From Massilia frigida (GTDB lineage: Bacteria; Pseudomonadota; Gammaproteobacteria; Burkholderiales; Burkholderiaceae_D), in NCBI RefSeq assembly GCF_011682175.1, contig NZ_WHJG01000027.1, positions 1-64,000 on the forward strand: a stretch of DNA of 64,000 bases, written 5' to 3'. Position 1 is the stretch's first letter. Each line of letters opens with the position of its first letter. The notes under the pieces are model-generated. The model saw only the letters and a list, made by a program, of their open reading frames with translations, did no database searches and was not told the DNA's origin. The translations under genes were made by a program, and so were the position numbers. Of the stretch, positions 45,896-57,452 are shown in pieces.

Positions 45896-48181
45896 GTGAA
45901 TCAAGCCTTGCGCTATGCAGTGATGGTCGGCGCCGCCGTCGTCAGCATCCTGCTGTTCCTGCTCGCCTCGGCGTCCGACAATTCCGGCTTCTTCGACCGG
46001 TACTACACCTGGCTGCTCGGCCTGAACGCGGCGGTGGCCGGGGCGCTGCTGATATTCGTGGTGGTGGCGCTGGCGCGCCTGTATTCGCGCTACAAGAGCG
46101 GCAAGTTCGGCTCGCGCCTGATGGCGCGCCTGGTGATCCTGTTCGCCGGCATCGGCATCCTGCCCGGCCTGGTCATCTTCCTGGTGTCGGTGCAGTTCGT
46201 GTCCAATTCGATCGAGTCCTGGTTCAACGTGAAGATCGAGGCGGCGCTGGAGTCGGGCGTGAGCCTGGGCGTGGCCGCGCTCGACCAGGCGCGCAGTGAA
46301 CTGGGGGCCATCGGCGAGATCAGCGCGGCCACCATCGCCGGCCAGGATGTGGTGGCTTCGCACGATATCCTCACGCGCCTGGTTCAGGAGCAGGAGGGCA
46401 TGCTCAGCGCCGTCATCGTGGGCCAGGATGGCCGCATGGTCACCAGCGCGGCCGAAGGGCGGCGCGACCTGAAAGCCGACTTGCCGACGCCGGCCATGCT
46501 GCTGCAGGCGGTGATGCCGGGCGGGTATTCGGTGGCCGAGGGCGGGGTCGAGCGCGACTTCAAGGATGTCAATGGCATCCACGGCGGCAGTGCCAATGCG
46601 CTCGACGGCGCCACCAGCCTGCGCCTGCGCGTGGTGCTGGCCATTCCCGAGCCGCCGGGCGCCGCGCCGCGCTTTTTGCAGCTGATGCAGGCGGTGCCGG
46701 TCAAGCTGGCGCTCAACGCCGAGGTGCTGCGCAACGCCTACAGCGAGTACCAGGAGCGCTTCGTGGCGCGCACCGGCTTGCGCAAGATGTATATCGAGAC
46801 GCTCACGTTGACGCTGCTGCTGGCGATCTTCGGGGCGATCGCCAGTGCGTTTGTGATCGCCGGCAAACTGGCGCAGCCGCTGCTGGTGCTGGCCGAGGGC
46901 ACGCGCGCGGTGGCCGAGGGCGACCTGTCGCCGCGCCCGATCGTGGCCACCTCCGACGAACTGGGCACGCTGACGCAATCGTTCAACACCATGACCGGCC
47001 AGCTGTTCGAGGCGCGCAGCGCGGTCGAGCGCAACCGCGCCGCCCTGCAAAGCGCCAAGGCGCACCTGGAGTCGGTGCTGGACAATATGTCGGCCGGGGT
47101 GATCGTGCTCGACGCCGACTCGCACGTGGTCAGTTCCAACGAGGCGGTCGAGCGCATCCTGCAGCACGACGTGGCCGGCCACATGGGCACGGCGCTGGCC
47201 GCCATCGACGGGCTGGAAGCGTTCGGGGCCGCCATCGCCAAGGCGTTTTCGACCCAGAGCGCGCAGAGCGCGGCCGGCTCGCCGCGAAAGCAGACCCACT
47301 GGCAGCAGCAGATCGAAATCCCGCGCCGGCTCGGCACCAGCGACGACCATGACATCACCCTGCTGGCGCGCGGCTCGCGCCTGCCGGTGGGCGCCGGCAG
47401 CGGCTACATCGTGGTATTCGATGATATTTCGGATGTGATTTCGGCGCAGCGCTCGATGGCCTGGGGCGAGGTGGCGCGGCGCCTGGCGCACGAGATCAAA
47501 AACCCGCTCACGCCGATCCAGCTGTCGGCCGAGCGCATGCAGATGAAGCTCGAATCGCGCCTGCAAGGCACAGACCGCGACCTGCTCAACAAGGGCACGG
47601 CGACCATCGTCAACCAGGTCGATGCCATGAAGCGCATGGTCGATGACTTCCGCGACTATGCCAAGGCGCCGCCGGCGGTGCTCGACAAGCTCGACCTGAA
47701 TGCCCTGGTCGGCGAAATCCTGCATATGTACCTATCCGGCGACGAAAGCGATATTATTCATGCTGAGCTTGCCGCCGGCCTGCCATCGGTGATGGGCGAT
47801 GCGACGCAATTGCGCCAGGTGATCCACAATCTGCTGCAAAATGCCCAGGACGCGATGAGCGAGCGCGCTCCCGACACGGCGCCGGCGCGCATCGATATCA
47901 CGACCGAGGCGATTCATTACCAGGGCGCGAACGGGGCCGGCACCGCGGTACGGCTGGCGATTGTCGATAACGGGCCGGGATTCGCTCCTAAAATCCTGTC
48001 GCGCGCATTCGAGCCGTATGTCACGTCGAAGGTGCGCGGGACCGGGCTGGGACTGCCGATGGTGAAGAAAATCGTCGATGAACACGGCGGCAAGATCGAG
48101 ATACAGAACCGCAGTGACGGAACTGGCGCGTCGGTGTTGATTTTACTGTTAAAGTTAGCACCGGCCAGCGTTGTGGCGTAA
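45896..48181 (+). CDS. ntrY: NtrY-type sensor histidine kinase
   Basis: This 761-residue membrane kinase has three N-terminal membrane segments within 1-110, a periplasmic sensor region (about 111-300), another helix near 305-325, a HAMP domain (LAQPLLVLAEGTRAVAEGDL), a PAS domain, a HisKA domain with phosphoacceptor His532 (RLAHEIKNPLTP), and HATPase blocks NLLQNAQDAM, DNGPGFAPKI and GTGLGLPMVKKIVDEHGG. It starts at GTG 45896. The signal is not known; relatives respond to nitrogen or redox state. The partner is the regulator that follows. Confidence 0.92.
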   Translation: MNQALRYAVMVGAAVVSILLFLLASASDNSGFFDRYYTWLLGLNAAVAGALLIFVVVALARLYSRYKSGKFGSRLMARLVILFAGIGILPGLVIFLVSVQFVSNSIESWFNVKIEAALESGVSLGVAALDQARSELGAIGEISAATIAGQDVVASHDILTRLVQEQEGMLSAVIVGQDGRMVTSAAEGRRDLKADLPTPAMLLQAVMPGGYSVAEGGVERDFKDVNGIHGGSANALDGATSLRLRVVLAIPEPPGAAPRFLQLMQAVPVKLALNAEVLRNAYSEYQERFVARTGLRKMYIETLTLTLLLAIFGAIASAFVIAGKLAQPLLVLAEGTRAVAEGDLSPRPIVATSDELGTLTQSFNTMTGQLFEARSAVERNRAALQSAKAHLESVLDNMSAGVIVLDADSHVVSSNEAVERILQHDVAGHMGTALAAIDGLEAFGAAIAKAFSTQSAQSAAGSPRKQTHWQQQIEIPRRLGTSDDHDITLLARGSRLPVGAGSGYIVVFDDISDVISAQRSMAWGEVARRLAHEIKNPLTPIQLSAERMQMKLESRLQGTDRDLLNKGTATIVNQVDAMKRMVDDFRDYAKAPPAVLDKLDLNALVGEILHMYLSGDESDIIHAELAAGLPSVMGDATQLRQVIHNLLQNAQDAMSERAPDTAPARIDITTEAIHYQGANGAGTAVRLAIVDNGPGFAPKILSRAFEPYVTSKVRGTGLGLPMVKKIVDEHGGKIEIQNRSDGTGASVLILLLKLAPASVVA

Positions 48182-48264
48182 GCGTTGAACTAAGAATAAA
48201 ATCGCGGCTGTGAGCGGTATGCGCTGCATGCCATTGGAGCGGGCAAAAAGAGGAAGGCAAACAC

Positions 48265-48984
48265 ATGGCAAACATTCTCGTAGTTGATGATGAAATGGGC
48301 ATCCGCGAGTTACTCTCGGAAATCTTGGGCGACGAAGGCCATGCAATCACGCTCGCTGAAAACGCGCAGCAGGCCCGTGACGCGCGCGCGGCGGGGGCAC
48401 CGGATCTGGTACTGCTGGATATCTGGATGCCCGATACCGATGGCGTCACCCTGCTCAAGGAGTGGCAGCGCGACGGCTTGCTGACCATGCCGGTCATCAT
48501 GATGTCGGGGCACGCGACCATCGATACGGCGGTCGAGGCGACCCGGATCGGGGCGCTCAACTTCCTCGAAAAGCCGATTGCGCTGCAAAAGCTGCTCAAG
48601 GCGGTGCAGCAGGGCCTCACGCGGGCCCAGGAAGTGGTGCGCGCGCCGGTGATCGCGCCGCGCCCGATGCTGGCCCCCCAGCCCGAGGAAAGCCCGATGA
48701 CGGCCTCGGCCATGTTTTCGGCGCAAACCCCGCAATCGGCCATCGCGCCGCGCATGGGCGGTTTGCCGAACGGGGAAGGGCATGGCTTCAACCTGAGTTT
48801 CGACTTGCCGCTGCGCGAGGCGCGCGATGCCTTCGAACGCATGTATTTCGAGCATCATCTGGGGCGCGAGGGCGGCAGCATGACCCGCGTGGCTGAAAAA
48901 ACCGGTCTCGAACGCACCCACCTGTACCGCAAGCTCAAGCAACTCGGCGTCGAGCCGGGCAAGCTGGCTAAAAAGAACGGATGA
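48265..48984 (+). CDS. ntrX: NtrX-type response regulator lacking the AAA+ domain
   Basis: This 239-residue protein consists of a receiver domain (1-120) with Asp52 as phosphoacceptor (LLDIWMPD) and Lys103, a linker (about 121-185), and a Fis-type helix-turn-helix at the C-terminus (TRVAEKTGLERTHLYRKLKQ). Canonical NtrX has about 450 residues with a central sigma-54-activating ATPase, which is absent here. It therefore cannot open sigma-54 promoters and must act differently. It lies 83 bases behind ntrY. Its stop overlaps the next ATG. Confidence 0.88.
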   Translation: MANILVVDDEMGIRELLSEILGDEGHAITLAENAQQARDARAAGAPDLVLLDIWMPDTDGVTLLKEWQRDGLLTMPVIMMSGHATIDTAVEATRIGALNFLEKPIALQKLLKAVQQGLTRAQEVVRAPVIAPRPMLAPQPEESPMTASAMFSAQTPQSAIAPRMGGLPNGEGHGFNLSFDLPLREARDAFERMYFEHHLGREGGSMTRVAEKTGLERTHLYRKLKQLGVEPGKLAKKNG

Positions 48985-49361
48985 CCGCAGCGCCTGCGCG
49001 CAGGGCTGCCCTGACCCTGGTCACGGGCGGCTCGGCGCCGCAGCGCGAGGCCGCCATCGCGGCGCGCCTTGCGTCATCGCCGGCTGCCGGCCTGTGCGCC
49101 GTGCTGCTCGAAGGGTTGGCGTCCGGCCAGACCCTGCTATCCCCCTCCCACGCGCTGCAAGTGCAGCGGATCGCGCCCGGCTGCCTGTGCTGCACCGGTA
49201 ATCTCGTTTTGCGTGTAACATTAAATCGGATCCTGCGTCTGCGACCCGAGCGACTGTTCATCGGGCTGGCCGCCACGGACCACCTTGATCAGTTGCGATC
49301 GTGGCTGCAAGACCCGCCATACGATCAGCTGTTGGAACTGACAGCGGACCTGCACACTTGA
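48981..49361 (+). CDS. CobW/COG0523-like protein without GTPase P-loop
   Basis: This 126-residue protein keeps the metal-binding motif of CobW-type metallochaperones in RIAPGCLCCTGNLVLRVTLNRILR (Cys68, Cys70, Cys71), followed by RPERLFIGLAATDHLDQLR. At the N-terminus, where GxxGxGKT should be, it has [19 protein letters not shown], so nucleotide binding is unlikely, and the C-terminal CobW domain is missing. It overlaps ntrX by 4 bases (ATGA), so it is coupled to a regulator gene. A small zinc-binding role is possible. Confidence 0.65.
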   Translation: MTAAPARRAALTLVTGGSAPQREAAIAARLASSPAAGLCAVLLEGLASGQTLLSPSHALQVQRIAPGCLCCTGNLVLRVTLNRILRLRPERLFIGLAATDHLDQLRSWLQDPPYDQLLELTADLHT

Positions 49362-49430
49362 AATCGGTCCGCATAGCCCCACCTGCCCTGATGAGCACAG
49401 TGGAACGTCTGATCGAGTGAAGGAGCAAAC

Positions 49431-49688
49431 ATGAACATGATCTACAACAGTGAACAGTACAGCGTGGTCGAGTTCGGCGTCGATCACAATCTCGAAGCCT
49501 TGCGCTTCGGCGGATATGAAATCGTCGACAAATCCGGTCGCCGTGAAGCATTTATCGGCGGCAAACTTGCGCAATCATTCAGGCGCGACGTCAACAACCT
49601 GATCGCCAGCGAACCCACCATGGAAGAAATCGATGATTTCCTCGGTTCGTATGACTCGCTGATGAGCCAACCGGTGTTGTTGCACTAA
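49431..49688 (+). CDS. DUF3567 family protein
   Basis: This 85-residue acidic cytoplasmic protein belongs to a family restricted to betaproteobacteria. MNMIYNSEQYSVVEFGVD, FGGYEIVDKSGRREAFIGG and PTMEEIDDFLGSYDSLMSQP are characteristic. AGGAG lies 7 bases before the ATG. Its role is unknown. It is the last gene of the ntrY-ntrX group, 69 bases behind the CobW-like gene. Confidence 0.88.
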   Translation: MNMIYNSEQYSVVEFGVDHNLEALRFGGYEIVDKSGRREAFIGGKLAQSFRRDVNNLIASEPTMEEIDDFLGSYDSLMSQPVLLH

Positions 49689-49756
49689 TATTGGGCTGGT
49701 GCTGGGACAGTCGCTGGCGGTCTCGCTAGCGCAGCGCTGTTACCGGCAAAAGCCCG

Positions 49757-49789
49757 TTCCCGCGCGGGGCAGGCTGTCTGGCGCGGGAA
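49757..49789. repeat. Inverted repeat upstream of the 42-bp repeats
   Basis: Perfect 9-bp arms TTCCCGCGC (49757-49765) and GCGCGGGAA (49781-49789) are related in core to the REP family of this window. They could form a hairpin after the DUF3567 gene and act as its terminator or mRNA stabiliser. Confidence 0.5.
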
Positions 49790-49804
49790 TGCCAGGAAGA
49801 GGCC

Positions 49805-50014
49805 ATGCGACGGCGTAGCGCCTCGTTCCCACTCCTTCGCGCCACCTTGATACGCGCCGATCCCGCCACCGGCCGAGCCAAAGGCTTCAGTCAGGCGTCC
49901 CTCCCGCTACGGCCCGAGCCAACCGGGTTCAGTCAGGCATCCCTCCCGCCACGGCCCGAGTCAACCGGGTTCAGTCAGGCATCCCTCCCGCCAGCGGCCA
50001 AGCCAAAGGGTTGA
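49805..50014 (+). CDS. Possible 69-residue repeat protein
   Basis: A small open frame starts at ATG 49805 with AGGAAGAGG five bases upstream. Its second half contains three 14-residue repeats of the form GFSQASLPPRPEST, each coded by a 42-bp unit. The N-terminal part is basic (MRRRSASFPLLRATLIRAD). No family is recognised. Because a 42-bp tandem repeat keeps any frame open, the frame alone is weak evidence for a gene. Confidence 0.3.
   Translation: MRRRSASFPLLRATLIRADPATGRAKGFSQASLPLRPEPTGFSQASLPPRPESTGFSQASLPPAAKPKG
49886..50011 (+). repeat. Three tandem 42-bp repeats
   Basis: Units begin at 49886, 49928 and 49970 (each starting TTCAGTCAGGC, then TCCCTCCCGC). The last half of unit three is diverged. 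The length is a multiple of three. The rest of 49689-50155 has no other gene, and the amidotransferase promoter must lie after it. Confidence 0.8.
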
Positions 50015-50155
50015 GCCAGGCGCCCGCAACAATCGCGCCGTGTAAAACGCATCCCGGCCTGGACCGGAACGCAAGGCGGATTGCCGCTTGCCGCGCAGCC
50101 ACCGCAGGCGCTTGCCAGGTCTCAGGCTTGCACCCGAACATGGTATTCTGGCGTC

Positions 50156-50929
50156 ATGTGCCAACTCCTTGGAATGAACTGCAATGTCCCTACCGACATT
50201 GTTTTTAGCTTTACCGGCTTCGCCATGCGCGGCGGCCGCACCGATACCCACCACGATGGCTGGGGCATCGCCTTTTTCGAGGGCGCCGGCGTGCGCCATT
50301 TCGTCGATCACCTGGCTGCCGTCGAGTCGCCTGTCGCCGAACTGATCAAGCGCTATCCCATCAAGTCGAAAAACGTCATTGCCCATATTCGCAAGGCAAC
50401 CCAAGGCCACGTGGCGCTGGAAAACTGCCATCCCTTCGTGCGCGAGCTGTGGGGCCGCTACTGGGTGTTTGCACATAACGGCGACCTCAAGGAGTTTGCG
50501 CCGACCCTGAACGGGCCGTATCGCCCGGTCGGCAGCACCGACAGCGAAAAAGCCTTCTGTTTCCTGCTGCAGGAATTGCGCAAGCGCTTCGGCGACACGC
50601 CGCCCGCAATGCCCTTGCTGCGCGCGGCGCTCAAGGAACTGGTGGCCGCCGTTGCCGTGCATGGGACCTTTAATCTGATGCTGTCGGACGGCTCGGCCCT
50701 GTTCGTCCATTGCTCGACCAAGCTGCATTATGTGGTGCGCCAGCATCCCTTTGTCACGGCCAGCCTGTCCGACGAAGATGTCAGCGTTGATTTTTCTCAA
50801 GTCACCACACCGCAAGACCGGGTAGCCATTATCGTCACCGAACCGTTGACGACCAACGAACAGTGGACCGCCTTCGCGCCCGGCGAATTCAACGTGTTCG
50901 TGGACGGGATGTCAATACAAGAGCGCTAA
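50156..50929 (+). CDS. Class II glutamine amidotransferase (YafJ-like)
   Basis: This 257-residue Ntn-hydrolase-fold protein has the nucleophile at Cys2 (MCQLLGMNCN), which requires removal of Met1. TDTHHDGWGIAFFEG, NVIAHIRKATQGHVALENCH and FAHNGDLKEF are the glutaminase blocks. Members named YafJ are putative amidotransferases or gamma-glutamyl hydrolases. The ATG at 50156 is set by the Cys2 requirement. No partner synthase gene is adjacent, so the acceptor is unknown. Confidence 0.85.
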   Translation: MCQLLGMNCNVPTDIVFSFTGFAMRGGRTDTHHDGWGIAFFEGAGVRHFVDHLAAVESPVAELIKRYPIKSKNVIAHIRKATQGHVALENCHPFVRELWGRYWVFAHNGDLKEFAPTLNGPYRPVGSTDSEKAFCFLLQELRKRFGDTPPAMPLLRAALKELVAAVAVHGTFNLMLSDGSALFVHCSTKLHYVVRQHPFVTASLSDEDVSVDFSQVTTPQDRVAIIVTEPLTTNEQWTAFAPGEFNVFVDGMSIQER

Positions 50930-50999
50930 GTATTTCCTCCACGCACTGGTATTAATTAGGTTACATTACCGGCTGTTATTATCCATATTTACAGGACAG

Positions 51000-52274
51000 A
51001 TGAGCCACGACTCCGACCTAATGGCGCAGCAGATGCCAGTGCGGGATTTCTATCTGGGGCGCCAGCCAATCCTCGACCGTCAGCAAGGGCTGTACGGTTA
51101 CGAAATGCTTTTTCGCAACGCGCCGGGTGACGTGGCCGAGATCGACAGCGACGTCGCCGCCACCGCCACGGTGATTGCCCACACCGCCCAGCTGGGGCTG
51201 GAAAAAGTCATCGGTGATGCGCTCGGCTTCCTGAATGTGGACGCCGAAGTGCTGATGAGCGACATTTTCGTGTTCCTGCCGCGCGAACGGGTGGTGCTGG
51301 AACTCGTCGAGAGCATGGTAGTCACCAAATCCGTGCTCGACCGCATTGCCGACCTGAGCGCGCATGGCTTCCACTTTGCGCTCGACGACGTACGCGTCGA
51401 CGCCCCCGACGTGCAACTGCTGTTGCCGATGGTCGAATACGTCAAGCTCGACGTGCGCGCCATGCCGCTCGCCTCGCTGACGCAGCTTGCGCCACGCTTC
51501 AAGCGCCAGCACAAGAAGCTGATCGCGGAAAAGGTCGAAACCCGCGAGGAATTCGATGCCTGCCTCGGGCTGGGCTTCGACTATTTCCAGGGCTACTATT
51601 TCGCCCGGCCGGCGGTGATCAGCGGGCGCAAGCTGTCGCCGTCGCAGCTGACGGTGCTCGAACTGATGAGTCTGGTAACCTCGGATGCCGACAATATCGA
51701 GATCGAACGTGCCGTCAAGCGCGATGTGACCCTGGCTTTCAACCTGCTGCGGCTGGTCAACACTCCGGCGATCGGCATGCGCCACCGCATCGATTCGATC
51801 AGCCAGGCGGTCACCATTCTCGGCCGCCGCCAGTTGCAGCGCTGGCTGCAAATCATGCTGTACGCCGAACCCACGCGCCGGGGCAGCAGCATGTCGCCGC
51901 TGCTGCTGCTGGCCACCACGCGCGGCCGCCTGCTCGAACTGCTGGCGCAACGCTTGCGCCCGGGCCAGCGCAACGTGGCCGAAATCGCCTTCACGGTCGG
52001 CATCATGTCGCTGATGGATGCCCTGTTCGGGATGTCGATGACGGTCATCGTCGAGCAGATTCCCGTCATCGACGAGGTGGCGCACGCGCTGCTGCAGCGC
52101 ACCGGCTTCTTCGGCGACCTGCTGCACCTTGCCGAGTGCATCGAGCGCATGGAAGAATGCGACGACCAGGTGCTGCCCGCATTGCGCGAACTGGCTATTT
52201 CCAGCGAAGAACTGATCGAGCTGGAAGTAGCCGCTTTCGAGTGGAGCGACAAGGTGGTGCGTTTCGCCATTTGA
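51000..52274 (+). CDS. EAL and HDOD domain signalling protein
   Basis: This 424-residue cytoplasmic protein has a degenerate EAL-like domain (about 14-205). It begins DFYLGRQPILDRQQGLYGYEMLFR but has ELVES in place of the EAL/EVTE signature residues, so it probably does not cleave cyclic-di-GMP. A HDOD domain follows (about 210-400, DVTLAFNLLRLVNTPAIGMR and ISQAVTILGRRQLQRWLQIM). This CdgJ/YuxH-type architecture regulates motility or surface behaviour in other bacteria. No catalytic HD pair is seen. It is preceded by an AT-rich leader at 50941-50999. Confidence 0.85.
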   Translation: MSHDSDLMAQQMPVRDFYLGRQPILDRQQGLYGYEMLFRNAPGDVAEIDSDVAATATVIAHTAQLGLEKVIGDALGFLNVDAEVLMSDIFVFLPRERVVLELVESMVVTKSVLDRIADLSAHGFHFALDDVRVDAPDVQLLLPMVEYVKLDVRAMPLASLTQLAPRFKRQHKKLIAEKVETREEFDACLGLGFDYFQGYYFARPAVISGRKLSPSQLTVLELMSLVTSDADNIEIERAVKRDVTLAFNLLRLVNTPAIGMRHRIDSISQAVTILGRRQLQRWLQIMLYAEPTRRGSSMSPLLLLATTRGRLLELLAQRLRPGQRNVAEIAFTVGIMSLMDALFGMSMTVIVEQIPVIDEVAHALLQRTGFFGDLLHLAECIERMEECDDQVLPALRELAISSEELIELEVAAFEWSDKVVRFAI

Positions 52275-52311
52275 GTGCGGGCGGGGCCGCTGGCTCCGCC
52301 CGTGGCACGTG

Positions 52312-52680
52312 CTATGTGCCGCCCGCCCATTGCTTGTGCAGGTCCGGATCGCTGCGCAACTCCCACAAGGCCAGGACGATGACGGCGATGCCCACGATGA
52401 GGCTATTGTTCATCATGGGTCCGCGGTCGGCCACGGCCGGAATCCACGGTGAGACGGCTACCCACACACCCGCCAGCAGGTTGACGACGACGGCCCAGAC
52501 GTAGGTTTTGACCAGGTCGAACGCGGCGAGCACGGCGATGACCGCGCCCGCGATCCAGGCATTCATGGCCTGCGGAGTGTTGGCTGGGTAGGCCAGCACC
52601 CAGGGTGAGACGAACAGCCAGAGTCCGAGCAGCAGGATCGCCTGATCCTGCCACCGCCTGGCGGGGCGTTGGATTTCCAT
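52312..52680 (-). CDS. SPW-repeat membrane protein
   Basis: This 122-residue protein has four membrane helices in two SPW repeats (PF03779 type): LLLGLWLFVSPWVLAY near the start and LAGVWVAVSPWIPAV in the second half. Both carry the Ser-Pro-Trp signature. The C-terminus (ELRSDPDLHKQW) is cytosolic. AGGAGGT precedes the ATG. Its function is unknown; such proteins are often stress-related. Confidence 0.85.
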   Translation of the reverse strand: MEIQRPARRWQDQAILLLGLWLFVSPWVLAYPANTPQAMNAWIAGAVIAVLAAFDLVKTYVWAVVVNLLAGVWVAVSPWIPAVADRGPMMNNSLIVGIAVIVLALWELRSDPDLHKQWAGGT

Positions 52681-53181
52681 ATTACCTCCTGAACGCGATG
52701 TCCGGCGCGGAAAAACATGACCAGGGAGATGCGCCGCTACTCCCGGGCGTACAGGGAGTTAGGCAGGAAATGCGGGGGAAAGTTCATTTGTGGGGAGGCC
52801 GGCGACAGCGTTGCCGTGGCCACTGCCCCCCGTCGTCTCTGGCATTGCCGGAACCGACTTCCCGCGCAGCCTCCGGTTTCTAAGAAACTCCTCCAATTCC
52901 GTGGAACCGGGCCAGTCCAGAGCTTCATACCGATAACTTACGCTCCGTCATTCCCGCGCAGGCGGGAATCCAAGTCCGACGCTCAGCCGACGGCTACGGA
53001 ACAAAATTGGATTGCCGTGGGGCGTCTAGCCCTCCGCGGGAAGTCATTTCTGCCAGTGGCAGGAAGACGGAGGCCAATTCCTGGAGAGGCGGGAACGACG
53101 GTGACTTGGGTTCCCGCCAAGTGCCGCCACGGCGTGGTAAGTCGTTTCTGGCAATGCCAGGAACGACAGAGGCGCTGCGTT
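52681..53181. repeat. Cluster of degenerate palindromic repeats upstream of the metH end
   Basis: No gene is supported. At least five repeat units are visible: GTCGTCTCTGGCATTGCCGG (about 52833), a diverged REP arm at 52945-52975, AAGTCATTTCTGCCAGTGGC (53041-53060), a REP-like segment near 53090-53118, and GTCGTTTCTGGCAATGCCAG (53141-53160) closed by GAACGAC. Two repeat families are interleaved. Lying between convergent genes, they could act as terminators. Confidence 0.65.
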
Positions 53182-56961
<3,780 letters not shown>

Positions 56962-57064
56962 GGTTGTGCTTTCGTTGGGCGGGTCAGGAGCCGGCCGGGA
57001 CCGGGTCTAAAATTATACGTCATCGTGCCCTTTTGGTTTTCCGGGGGCTTAATGATCAGTTCGC

Positions 57065-57114
57065 TTTGTATCGTTTTGTATTTAAACAGGTGCTTGATAC
57101 AAGTTGATACAAAA
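57065..57114. promoter_or_regulatory. Four-half-site operator upstream of the BrnA-like gene
   Basis: TTTGTATC (57065-57072) and TTTTGTAT (57074-57081) face TTGATACAA (57094-57102) and TTGATACAA (57104-57112). The same half site thus occurs twice in each direction, with about 10-bp spacing inside each pair. This suits cooperative binding by a ribbon-helix-helix protein. It lies 88 bases above the BrnA-like start and may also control metH, whose start is 104 bases to the left. Confidence 0.6.
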
Positions 57115-57201
57115 TGTAGCGTGTCTGCAATCTTTACGTTACATGGGCAAACGACAATCGCTCCGATGACGCCGCAGTGCGTCTTTACGGGGAATACAAA
57201 A

Positions 57202-57438
57202 ATGAACGATGATTTTCAAACCAGCTGGTCCGAGCCAGTATCCACGCAGCAGGGTGACACCAGCACCGTGCAGCGCCCGCCAGTTGCCGCACCGCTCAAG
57301 CAGATCGTCACGATCCGCCTCGACGTCGACATGCTGAAATGGTTCAAGGCTGCGGGTCCGGGCTACCAGACCCGCATCAACCAGATCCTGCGTGAACATA
57401 TGGAAGCGCAGCAGGCCGAGCGCGACGCGGCTCAGTAA
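57202..57438 (+). CDS. BrnA-like antitoxin/ribbon-helix-helix protein
   Basis: This 78-residue protein has a disordered N-terminus (NDDFQTSWSEPVSTQQGD) and a C-terminal ribbon-helix-helix: the strand KQIVTIRLDVDMLKWFKAAG, then the helices GYQTRINQILREHMEAQQAE. This is the pattern of BrnA/COG3514 antitoxins. The BrnT ribonuclease toxin normally lies directly upstream of BrnA, but none is seen here, so it is an orphan antitoxin or a stand-alone regulator. A clustered half-site operator upstream suggests autoregulation. Confidence 0.72.
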   Translation: MNDDFQTSWSEPVSTQQGDTSTVQRPPVAAPLKQIVTIRLDVDMLKWFKAAGPGYQTRINQILREHMEAQQAERDAAQ

Positions 57439-57452
57439 GCTGGCGGAAGGGC

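Noticed and set aside
44888-47725. 945-codon minus-strand frame over rsmB, DUF4390 and ntrY
   Set aside because: No domain is seen and the composition is that of an antisense frame; three well-supported genes occupy the other strand.
49886-50011. Possible CRISPR array
   Set aside because: The repeats are directly tandem with no unique spacers and no cas gene nearby.
56962-57201. Cobalamin riboswitch upstream of metH
   Set aside because: The interval is only 240 bases, contains the BrnA-like operator and promoter, and no B12-box-like sequence was recognised.
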